Source: CAZJBS01 sp964544475
Lineage (GTDB): Bacteria > CLD3 > SB21
DNA length: 64,000 nucleotides
Assembly: GCA_964544475.1 (NCBI GenBank)
Contig: CAZJBS010000012.1
Span: forward strand, 1-64,000
Direction: 5' to 3'
Shown: piece after piece, positions 28,282 to 36,010 of the stretch
Layout: each line of letters begins with the position of its first letter
How positions within the stretch are numbered: position 1 is the first letter of the stretch
Made by a program: the position numbers and the translations under genes
Notes under the pieces: model-generated
Told to the model about the DNA's origin: nothing
Seen by the model: the letters and a program-made list of their open reading frames with translations, nothing else
The model's database searches: none

Positions 28282-28995
28282 ATGATTCAGAAAGCAGTCA
28301 TCGTAGCTGCCGGCTTGTCCAGTCGTTTGTACCCTCTAACCCTGGAACGGCCCAAGGGGCTGTTGCCGGTTGGCGATCGGTCCCTTCTGGAAAGGTCTGT
28401 ACAACTCCTTTCCAATCGAGGGATTACGAATATTGCGGTGGTCGTAGGCTACAAGCACGACCTGATCCGGTCGGCCCTCGGCCACGCCGTCCACTATGTT
28501 TCAAATCCTTTCTACCAGCACTGCAACAACATGGGTTCGTTATGGTTTGCCAAATCGTTTGTCGGAAACGATCCGTTTGCCTACCTTCACGGCGATATCG
28601 TGTACGATGAAGCCATTCTGGCAGACTCGCTGCAGCATGCCAACGCCCACGCCAACGATCTGGAACTGGTCACCGACTTTTCACACACGAACGAAGAAGC
28701 CATGAAAGTACGTGTTACCGATGGGTCTTACCTTGTTGAATCCAACAAGCAGATTCCCATCCATGAGGCTGCGGGGGAATGGACAGGCATCGCCTTCATC
28801 AAGAATGTCGGCGTGACCATGTCGTATATCGAACGCGTGATGGTGACCGAAGGTCTCAATTTCTACGATACGCATGCCTTTTCGCAAATGGCGCGGGATG
28901 GCTACAAAGTGTATTGCAGTCCCACCGGGCCGCGGCCGTGGTTGGAGATCGACTTCCTGGAAGACTACGAGCGCGCCCGGGAGCTCTTCAGATGA
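28282..28995 (+). CDS. Sugar-phosphate/phosphonate nucleotidyltransferase
   Basis: A 237-residue nucleotidyltransferase (LicC/PntC-like GT-A fold). The signature is intact: VIVAAGLSSRLYPLTLERPKG, including the G-x-S-S-R loop and the lysine contacting the substrate phosphate. Metal aspartates are in YLHGDIVYD and near EIDFLEDYE. The NNMGSLWFAKS segment is common to LicC-type choline- and phosphonate-cytidylyltransferases. In this cluster it may activate 2-hydroxyethylphosphonate as a CMP ester for the CDP-alcohol transferases. It starts 6 bp after the decarboxylase, and its stop overlaps the dehydrogenase start as ATGA. Confidence 0.88.
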   Translation: MIQKAVIVAAGLSSRLYPLTLERPKGLLPVGDRSLLERSVQLLSNRGITNIAVVVGYKHDLIRSALGHAVHYVSNPFYQHCNNMGSLWFAKSFVGNDPFAYLHGDIVYDEAILADSLQHANAHANDLELVTDFSHTNEEAMKVRVTDGSYLVESNKQIPIHEAAGEWTGIAFIKNVGVTMSYIERVMVTEGLNFYDTHAFSQMARDGYKVYCSPTGPRPWLEIDFLEDYERARELFR

Positions 28996-30092
28996 AACCC
29001 TTTCATTATTACAATCCGGTTCGCATCGAATTCGGCAGGGGTCGGATGGACATCCTGCCGGAGTTGGTAGGCCAACGGCGTGCGCTGCTCGTGACAACAT
29101 CCGGATTCATAAAGCGGGGCCTTCTCGATCGGCTGAAATCCATTGCCCCTCAACTCGTCGAGGTCGTTTCGGACATTCCCTCCAATCCGACGTTTGATTC
29201 TCTGCGGCCCATTTACGATAACGCGTGGAAGCACGATTTCGACGTGATTGTCGCCGTGGGCGGTGGCAGTGTATTGGACGGCGCCAAGGCCCTCTCGGTG
29301 GGTTGTTCCGCCCGGAACTTCCAATTCGTGGAGAACCTGATCCGCGGCGCCCAAAAGGCAGAGGCGTATCGCCTGACACCCATCATCGCGATTCCAACAA
29401 CCGCAGGGACCGGGAGCGAAGTTACTCCATGGGCAACGATTTGGGATATGGAGGCCAGAAAAAAATTTTCTCTTCACCTGCCGGATTTGTGGTCGGAATG
29501 GTGTCTGTGCGATCCGGAGCTCACGGTGTCTCTGCCGGCGGACATTACCCTGCATACGGCTTTGGATGCGTTGTCGCAGGCTCTCGAAGCGATCTGGAAC
29601 AAGAATGCGAATCCGATTTCGACGTCCTATTCCATTCTTTCGGCGAGGACGATTCTAAGCATCCTTCCGCGGCTCGTCCATGATCTTTCCAATGTGAACA
29701 GGCGCGAAGAAATCCTGTTGGCGTCGTTGCAGACGGGGCTCTCATTTTCCAACACTCAAACGGCCGTGGCCCATGCCATTTCGTATTACGTGACGGCCCA
29801 CAAGGGTACGCCGCATGGCGTGGCCTGTAGTTTTACGCTTCCAGCCATTGTGGACACGGTGGCCGGTCGCTTTCCAGAGGTGGATGCCGCGTTCCAAGCG
29901 ATTTGGGGAGATCGCACCGGACGCGAACTTCGGCAATGGATGACGGATCTTGGTGTTGGAACGCGAATCCAGGACTATGGTCTTTCACCTGACGACATGG
30001 AAAAAATCCGGGCCTCATTGACAGGCAACCCTCGCGCCAACAACAGCCTTGTTCCAGTCGATTCTCTCTTTCAACGGCTTCTGAACGATTGA
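28992..30092 (+). CDS. Fe-type alcohol dehydrogenase, probable phosphonoacetaldehyde reductase
   Basis: A 366-residue group III (iron-type) alcohol dehydrogenase. NAD-binding is indicated by VGGGSVLDGAKAL, and TTAGTGSEVT follows. Of the four metal ligands of the family, Asp192, His261 and His275 are present, but the position of the second ligand is Gln196 (DALSQALE in place of the usual DALxHxxE). Context suggests reduction of phosphonoacetaldehyde to 2-hydroxyethylphosphonate, as by PhpC/FomC. No PhnW aminotransferase is present, so 2-aminoethylphosphonate is less likely as the product. The ATG overlaps the preceding stop by four bases. Confidence 0.88.
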   Translation: MKPFHYYNPVRIEFGRGRMDILPELVGQRRALLVTTSGFIKRGLLDRLKSIAPQLVEVVSDIPSNPTFDSLRPIYDNAWKHDFDVIVAVGGGSVLDGAKALSVGCSARNFQFVENLIRGAQKAEAYRLTPIIAIPTTAGTGSEVTPWATIWDMEARKKFSLHLPDLWSEWCLCDPELTVSLPADITLHTALDALSQALEAIWNKNANPISTSYSILSARTILSILPRLVHDLSNVNRREEILLASLQTGLSFSNTQTAVAHAISYYVTAHKGTPHGVACSFTLPAIVDTVAGRFPEVDAAFQAIWGDRTGRELRQWMTDLGVGTRIQDYGLSPDDMEKIRASLTGNPRANNSLVPVDSLFQRLLND

Positions 30093-30143
30093 ATCCGTCC
30101 ATCAAGAGATCGTTCGGCGTGTAACGCCTTTCCGGAATAGCGC

Positions 30144-32054
30144 ATGATACAACTGGTCAACCTGCATATGGAATTCGGCGGGCGCGTCCTTTTCGAGGAC
30201 GTCTCGTGGAAAATCAATCCCAAGGACCGCATCGCGCTTATTGGCGCCAATGGTACCGGCAAAAGCACGCTTCTGAAGATCATTTGCGGGGAAATGACCC
30301 CGACATCCGGCCATGTGGTGTTTCCGCGACATTGGCGAATCGGATACCTGCCCCAACACGGCTTGCACGCGCGAGGGAAACCACTGATGGATGAGGTTTT
30401 GACCGCTTTCGCCGGAGTCGTAACCCTGCACGAACAAATACGATCGGTCGAACGGCAGCTGGCGGAATTGAGCCATGAGAGTCCCCAATACGAAAAAAGA
30501 CTCGACGAATACGGAGCCCTGCAGCACCGATTTGAAGATCTCGGCGGTTTTGCCGTTGAAGCGAAGGCGGCCCGGATTCTGTCCGGTCTTGGATTTGCTC
30601 AGGAAGACTATCAGAAACCGTGCGAGGCGTTTTCCGGCGGATGGCAGATGCGCATCGCGCTTGCCAAACTGCTCCTTCAACAGCCGGATACGTTGTTGCT
30701 GGACGAGCCGACCAACCACCTCGATGTGGAGTCCATCGAATGGCTGGAATTGTATTTGAAAGACTACGATGGCTCTGTGCTGATGGTGTCGCACGACCGC
30801 TACTTCATCGATACCGTCTGCAACCGGATTACGGAGCTGGACCGAAGGGCCTTTACGCACTACGTGGGATCGTACGACGCTTACGAAGAGCAGAAAGCGC
30901 AGGCCGAAGAACAGCTGTTGAATTCCTACGAGCGTCAACAGGATGAACTCAAACGAATCCAGGTCTTCATAGATCGCTTTCGATATAAAGCCACGAAAGC
31001 CCGGCAAGTTCAAAGTCGCGTCAAGATGCTGGAAAGGATGGACAAGATTGTCCTGCCGGATGAAGAACGAAAAGCCGTCCATTTTCGCTTTCCACAGCCT
31101 GTCAAAAGCGGGCGGATCGTTTTGGAAATTGAGGACGTGCACCGGTCCTTTGGGGATCGCCACGTCCTGCGCGGCGTCAATTTGACACTGGAAAGAGGGG
31201 ATCGTGTTGCCCTGGTGGGTCCCAATGGAGCCGGCAAATCCACGTTGCTCAAGATCCTTACCGGTGGTCTTTCATGCGACAGGGGGGCCGTGCAGACCGG
31301 TCACAACGTCACGATGGAATATTTTGCCCAGCAGCAGGCCGACCATCTCAATCCGGACCACTCAGTTTATGAAGAAGTGTTTCTCGAAAGCAGCGGCCAG
31401 CCGCCATTGGTGCTGCGGACGATCCTCGGCGCGTTCTTGTTTTCAGGAGACGACATCAACAAGAAGGTCCGCGTTTTGAGCGGCGGCGAACGCGCGCGGT
31501 TGGCGTTCGCCAAGATGCTGCTCAATCCCGCCAATTTCATCATACTTGATGAACCCACCAACCATATTGACGCTCAAACCAAGGACATTCTGTTGGGCGC
31601 TCTCATGGACTACGAAGGTACGCTCCTGGTCGTCTCCCACGACCGCCATTTTGTCGACATGCTGGTCAACAAGGTGGCCGAACTCCGGCAGGGATCGATC
31701 CTGTGGCATATTGGAACTTACCAGGAATACCTGGAGAAACGAAAACAGCGCGAACAGACGGTTGCCCTGACGCCCGTCGATACCTCGGCCAAGTCGGCGC
31801 AAAAAGAACAATGGTTGAACCAAAAGGAAAAACAGAAGCAGCATCTGGCTAAAAAACGGAAAGGCGAGAAAGAGCGTGCCGATTTGGAAAAACAGATTGA
31901 AGCCTCGGAAAAACGCAAAGAGACATTGGCGATAATGCTGGCCGATCCGGATATCTACAAGCAATCTGAAAAAGCCATTCGTATCCAGGATGAATACCGC
32001 GACGTCGAAAAGGAAATTGAAAGCCTTTATCGCAAGTGGGAGGCGATGGTTTGA
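30144..32054 (+). CDS. ABC-F family ATPase
   Basis: A 636-residue soluble protein with two ABC domains and no membrane segments, the ABC-F (Uup/YheS/EttA) plan; these act on the ribosome. The first domain has Walker A GANGTGKST, signature FSGGWQMR and Walker B LLLDEPTNHLD. The linker (about residues 245-310) is basic and helical, as in the P-site tRNA interaction motif. The second domain has GPNGAGKST, LSGGERARLAFAKML and FIILDEPTNHID. A charged C-terminal coiled coil (about 555-630, rich in KEK and ERK) is of the Uup/YheS kind. It starts 51 bp after the dehydrogenase gene; a role in the phosphonate pathway is unlikely. Confidence 0.95.
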   Translation: MIQLVNLHMEFGGRVLFEDVSWKINPKDRIALIGANGTGKSTLLKIICGEMTPTSGHVVFPRHWRIGYLPQHGLHARGKPLMDEVLTAFAGVVTLHEQIRSVERQLAELSHESPQYEKRLDEYGALQHRFEDLGGFAVEAKAARILSGLGFAQEDYQKPCEAFSGGWQMRIALAKLLLQQPDTLLLDEPTNHLDVESIEWLELYLKDYDGSVLMVSHDRYFIDTVCNRITELDRRAFTHYVGSYDAYEEQKAQAEEQLLNSYERQQDELKRIQVFIDRFRYKATKARQVQSRVKMLERMDKIVLPDEERKAVHFRFPQPVKSGRIVLEIEDVHRSFGDRHVLRGVNLTLERGDRVALVGPNGAGKSTLLKILTGGLSCDRGAVQTGHNVTMEYFAQQQADHLNPDHSVYEEVFLESSGQPPLVLRTILGAFLFSGDDINKKVRVLSGGERARLAFAKMLLNPANFIILDEPTNHIDAQTKDILLGALMDYEGTLLVVSHDRHFVDMLVNKVAELRQGSILWHIGTYQEYLEKRKQREQTVALTPVDTSAKSAQKEQWLNQKEKQKQHLAKKRKGEKERADLEKQIEASEKRKETLAIMLADPDIYKQSEKAIRIQDEYRDVEKEIESLYRKWEAMV

Positions 32055-32062
32055 AGCATGAA

Positions 32063-32090
32063 AGCCCCAAAGACCGAAATCCATGGGGCT
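32063..32090. terminator. Hairpin between convergent genes, possible terminator
   Basis: AGCCCCA (32063-32069) pairs perfectly with TGGGGCT (32084-32090) 9 bp after the ABC-F stop. There is no U-run on the plus strand and only TTTC on the minus strand, so termination is uncertain. The rest of the gap to 32217 holds overlapping short palindromes but no recognisable gene. Confidence 0.4.
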
Positions 32091-32217
32091 CTCATCATGA
32101 GGAGGAGAGGAGGTAATTGAAAAGAAAAATGAACCTGTCAGCGGTTCACTTCACGTGAACGAAGGGACTGAAGAAATGTTTCAAAGAATTTTGTGAATTC
32201 GAAAGGTCGATAGCCGC

Positions 32218-33117
32218 CTACCGTAAAAACAGCCACCACAGGGGTAGTGTGAGCAGGGAAAGGGGAATGCCAAGCCCAACCATCAAAGTACTGATCCTTT
32301 CATCAAGGCCGTGCTCCTGGGCGATGATGGCTCCGGTGATCATCGGCGGCATGGCCGCCTCAAAGATGGTAACTTGAAAAATCGGTCCGCGATCAACCGT
32401 GGTCAGAGAGTAAAGGATGAAGAGCAGGACCGGCGCCAGAACGAGTTTGAAAACGAGGCCAATGGCCAGGGTTGTACGGTGATGAACGAGTCCCTGCAGA
32501 CGCAATCCGTAGCCGACGGACATCAGCGCCATGGGGACAAGCATTTGGCCGAGCCGCTCCAGGGTCTGATCCATCCAAATCGGCAGTACGACATCCCTCA
32601 TAGAAATGCCGGCCAGCAACGACAAAAATGGAGGGAAAAGCAAGATCTTGCGGAACATACCCGAAACAGAAAACGTACCGGCGCCATATCGCACGGCCAC
32701 GGCAAGACCAACCGTCGACAATACGAAGAATGATCCCGCCTGATCGGCAACCATACCCACCCAAAGCGATTCCTTTCCGAAAAAGGCCTCGATCATCGGC
32801 AACCCAACAAATGACGTGTTACCCAATCCCCCTGTAAGCATCAAGGCGCCGGTGAGATGCGGCGGCCAATTAAGCCAGATCCCCAATGAGCGAAAGAACA
32901 CATACCCAAGAAAAAAAAATATCCAGGCCATGCTGATTGGAACCAAGAGTGACCAGTCCAAGGTTATTTTCCGGCCATACAAAATCGTCAATGCCGGCAA
33001 GGCCACACTGATGATAAGGAAGTTGAGGACGGGTGTGGCCGGCGTACCCTGGTTTGAAAGGCGGCGCCACAAAATACCAATGGCGAAACAAACAATGAGC
33101 AGGACAAGTTGGCTCAT
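32218..33117 (-). CDS. AEC family transporter (auxin efflux carrier type)
   Basis: A 299-residue membrane protein with ten predicted TM helices in two inverted halves. The family pattern is present: LLIVCFAIGILWRR at the start, LNFLIISVALPALTILYG in helix 2, GGLGNTSFVGLPMIEAFFG with the conserved Gly-Asn and Pro in helix 4, and a second-half FEAAMPPMITGAIIAQEH. AEC proteins carry small carboxylates or amphipathic anions; the solute cannot be read here. Its ATG overlaps the stop of the MOT1-like gene by four bases, so both are co-translated. Confidence 0.88.
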   Translation of the reverse strand: MSQLVLLIVCFAIGILWRRLSNQGTPATPVLNFLIISVALPALTILYGRKITLDWSLLVPISMAWIFFFLGYVFFRSLGIWLNWPPHLTGALMLTGGLGNTSFVGLPMIEAFFGKESLWVGMVADQAGSFFVLSTVGLAVAVRYGAGTFSVSGMFRKILLFPPFLSLLAGISMRDVVLPIWMDQTLERLGQMLVPMALMSVGYGLRLQGLVHHRTTLAIGLVFKLVLAPVLLFILYSLTTVDRGPIFQVTIFEAAMPPMITGAIIAQEHGLDERISTLMVGLGIPLSLLTLPLWWLFLR

Positions 33118-34274
33118 GGTCTTGAATTATTCAGGAAAGTCAAATGTGCCGACGCGTAGTAAAGCAGACATCCCACAACGAGACCAACGATAAAGCCCTG
33201 GGGGATCGCGAAAGCCAGCAGGCCCACGATCACAGCGATACCGGCGTCACGTTTGGAACCCATGGTGTCCCGCAAAAACAGAATGAGAGCCAGGGATTCA
33301 ACGAAAAGAATAACCGCCAGAACGGGCTGCGGAAAAACCTGCACCATATGATGGATGGACCCGCTGAAAAAGAGTCCCAGTACCACATAAATGGAGCCAT
33401 AAATTACGACAGATCCGCCGGTTCGCGCGCCAAACGCGTGATGCCCGGCCAGGCCGCCGCAACCGTGACACACCGGAACGCCGCCGAAAAACGGCGCGAC
33501 AAGATTCATAATGCCGTACGTCAGACCGATACGAGCAACGCCCAGCCGTTTTTCGGGGAACAGGTCCCGGACGGTCTGCGCTGTGGCAATCACCGAATTT
33601 GAGAATGAAAGGGGCAATTGCGGCAGCGCCAAAACGACGAACCCGGTCGCAATGTGGCTCAACGACGGTGTGTGCCACGTCGGCGGCGTCCAACCGACGG
33701 AATTGGTGATCCGGCTGAAATCCGCATCAACCATGGCAGCGAACAAAGCGCCCAACAAAATAACAACCAAACCAATTGGAATTTTGCGGTTTCCGCCGAA
33801 AAAAATGACGATCCCAAACGCCAATGCGGCCAGCGCGTAGCCGGTTCCTTCCATCGCCGGCAGGTAGTTTTTCAAAGCGAGCGCAGCGAGTGAAAGACCC
33901 AACCCGAACTGGATACCGCGTACTACGCATTTTGGAATAAACGTTTCTAACCAGGACATGGCGCCTGTGAGTGAAAGGACCAGCATGACCCCGCCGATCG
34001 CCAGGCCGGCACCGGCCAAAACATCTCCGCCGATCTTCTGAGTGATGACCAGGACGGCCATCGCCTTCAGGGGTTGTACCGGCATGGGCAATCCATAAAT
34101 CACGCCGGTCAGAATTTGCATGACGCCAAACATGACAAACACTTCGGCGCTGTTCAATCCGACGGCCAGTATCATGCCCATCAGTAACGGGAGATCGGTT
34201 CCCACATCGCCAAAACTCCCGGAGAGTTCATGACGATCGAAACGGATATTGGTGCGGAAGAGATTCAGCCCCAT
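33114..34274 (-). CDS. MOT1-like putative sulfate/molybdate transporter
   Basis: A 386-residue membrane protein of the MFS_MOT1 family (SLC26/SulP-related). The first motif SGSFGDVGTDLPLLMGM and the second YGLPMPVQPLKAMAVLVI are diagnostic for MOT1 proteins. A second pair of such motifs (PQLPLSFSNSVIATAQTVRD, VPVCHGCGGLAGHHAFGART) follows in the middle. About ten TM helices are present. The ATG at 34274 is used because an upstream in-frame start at 34376 would add a basic unrelated stretch copied from the neighbouring gene's region. No molybdopterin genes are nearby, so molybdate and sulfate remain equal options. Confidence 0.85.
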   Translation of the reverse strand: MGLNLFRTNIRFDRHELSGSFGDVGTDLPLLMGMILAVGLNSAEVFVMFGVMQILTGVIYGLPMPVQPLKAMAVLVITQKIGGDVLAGAGLAIGGVMLVLSLTGAMSWLETFIPKCVVRGIQFGLGLSLAALALKNYLPAMEGTGYALAALAFGIVIFFGGNRKIPIGLVVILLGALFAAMVDADFSRITNSVGWTPPTWHTPSLSHIATGFVVLALPQLPLSFSNSVIATAQTVRDLFPEKRLGVARIGLTYGIMNLVAPFFGGVPVCHGCGGLAGHHAFGARTGGSVVIYGSIYVVLGLFFSGSIHHMVQVFPQPVLAVILFVESLALILFLRDTMGSKRDAGIAVIVGLLAFAIPQGFIVGLVVGCLLYYASAHLTFLNNSRP

Positions 34275-34294
34275 GGTTTCACCGGCCCGTCGCG

Positions 34295-35800
34295 CTAGTC
34301 CTGATCGTCGTTGTCGCCCCGCGTTTTCTGGTTGGTGGAGCCCGCTTTGAAACCGCCGGCGAAATCCATGACGCACATGTAGCGGTATTGCCCGTGGGGG
34401 CCGCAGGCGATACCCACCGCCTTGAAATCGTTGTTGAGGATATTCTGTCGATGCCCGCGCGACGGTACGCCGTCGTCGATAAGAAGCGACAACACAATGC
34501 GGCGGGCCACGTTGTTGCCGTAGTCGATGTTCTCACCGGCCGTCTTGAGCCACGATCCGTAACGCTCCATCCGGTCAAACGGCGAACTACCGTCCGTTCC
34601 GTCATGACCGGTACGGGTGGTTCCTCCCTGGTCTTCCACGTGGTCTTTGGCGGCCAGCGAAAGCCCCCTGGAAGGACGTATCGAGTCCAGGGGGTTCATG
34701 GTCATCAAAACCTCGTAACATTCATCCACGGCCTCGACCCCCTCCGTGGTTCGCAGGGAGATCTCGCCAGGCAAATTCAACAACTTCCCGTTGAAGTACT
34801 GACGCAGTTCTTTGACGTGCCTGGCATAAGCCTTCGGATTTCGACGGACGCTGTTGAGTTCGTAGAACACCTGCTTTTCCAGTTCGGTCAGGTAGGACAT
34901 GGATGGGGTTTTCTTAATCTGGACGGACTCGATTGACTTTAGGCCTGAACCGCTGCCGGTTTGGTTTGAAAACAGTTCTTTGAGTGTTCTGGAAGACTGG
35001 CCGACAAAAGCATTGTTGTATGCCGTCTTACCGTCCCATACGTCGTGATCCACCCACATGTCGTCGTCACGTCCGGGCAGTTTTCCGTAATACGTCGTTT
35101 CTTCACCAAAGTCCTCGTAGCTTTTGTAAGCCTGACCGAGTGTCTGGCCTGCAAACAAGTTGGCCACAAAATGCTGGAACGCGTCGCCGAACCAATTGGC
35201 ATAGTACCCTGAAACGCCCCCTTCCACAAAGGGATCGGCGTACATGGCTACACGGCGTTTGGCCTCGGCCAGGTCAATGGCGCCAATGTCGTACCCCGCG
35301 TTGCCCGCTGTGAAACAGCCGTATAACATCACGATAGCCCCGGGTGCCAGTTTCAAATCGCGTCGGATATGGTCCGGCGATACAAAATCCTCCTTCAAAG
35401 AAAAACCGCCGACCCACCTGGGCGGTGTGGATCCATCGTACACACCGTGCCCGCGATACATGAGAAAGTGGGCGCCGTCCGCGGCCTTTTGAATATCAGC
35501 CCATCGGTTATCCGGAGTATAGAATTCGTACACGGTCACGCCATTGTCGCGCAGTGTTTTCGCCGTCTGCTTCAGATTCTGAACTTCGGACAACGTCCAG
35601 TTGCCCTCGTCGCCGTCGATCGGGGCGCCGATCAGAACGGCCTTCAACCCTTCCATCCGAATGGTCGCCGGCGGCAGCGGGGATCGCAATCGAAGGGCCT
35701 GGTACTCGTCGGGAATTCTTGGCGAGGAGGTCGACACGTGTTGGCCCATGGCGGCGGATGGGAGAACCGTCCAAAGAAAACAGAGGACATATCGAATCAT
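34295..35800 (-). CDS. Secreted clan-CD-like peptidase domain fused to a CAP domain
   Basis: A 501-residue protein with a signal peptide (MIRYVLCFLWTVLPSAAMGQ). Residues about 50-270 form an alpha/beta domain with a His-Cys pair in the clan CD arrangement: His118 in FLMYRGHGVYDG and Cys162 in IVMLYGCFTAG, resembling caspase/gingipain-type domains. Residues about 330-490 are a bacterial CAP (SCP/TAPS) domain: LTELEKQVFYELNSVRRNP, a His in GHDGTDGSSPFDR, GENIDYG and GHRQNILNNDFKAVGIA. CAP domains occur in many secreted proteins and have unclear activity. The fusion is unusual. The ATG at 35800 is chosen because the signal peptide begins there. Confidence 0.75.
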   Translation of the reverse strand: MIRYVLCFLWTVLPSAAMGQHVSTSSPRIPDEYQALRLRSPLPPATIRMEGLKAVLIGAPIDGDEGNWTLSEVQNLKQTAKTLRDNGVTVYEFYTPDNRWADIQKAADGAHFLMYRGHGVYDGSTPPRWVGGFSLKEDFVSPDHIRRDLKLAPGAIVMLYGCFTAGNAGYDIGAIDLAEAKRRVAMYADPFVEGGVSGYYANWFGDAFQHFVANLFAGQTLGQAYKSYEDFGEETTYYGKLPGRDDDMWVDHDVWDGKTAYNNAFVGQSSRTLKELFSNQTGSGSGLKSIESVQIKKTPSMSYLTELEKQVFYELNSVRRNPKAYARHVKELRQYFNGKLLNLPGEISLRTTEGVEAVDECYEVLMTMNPLDSIRPSRGLSLAAKDHVEDQGGTTRTGHDGTDGSSPFDRMERYGSWLKTAGENIDYGNNVARRIVLSLLIDDGVPSRGHRQNILNNDFKAVGIACGPHGQYRYMCVMDFAGGFKAGSTNQKTRGDNDDQD

Positions 35801-35959
35801 GATAACTTTCCCACAATGATGAGTGAATGGTTGGTCCATTCAAAATAACCGGAAGTTGCATGATAAACAATACCCATGCTTGAATCCCGGTCATTTGTAG
35901 CATGGCCTGATCAAAGGCCCTGCGGAGATTCGGCGGTGTGGACCCGACATCGTGATGCG

Positions 35960-35988
35960 TTGATTCTCAGGCAGGGATTGCCTACTTT
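35960..35988 (+). promoter_or_regulatory. Putative promoter of the PBP1C gene
   Basis: TTGATT, 17 bp, TACTTT on the plus strand, 22 bp before the ATG at 36011. The -10 box is weak. Confidence 0.35.
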
Positions 35989-36010
35989 GAGCGAAAGAAA
36001 AGAAGGCTTC

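Noticed and set aside
34275..34376. Longer start for the MOT1-like transporter
   Set aside because: The extra residues are arginine-rich, lack family similarity and would overlap the CAP-protein gene.
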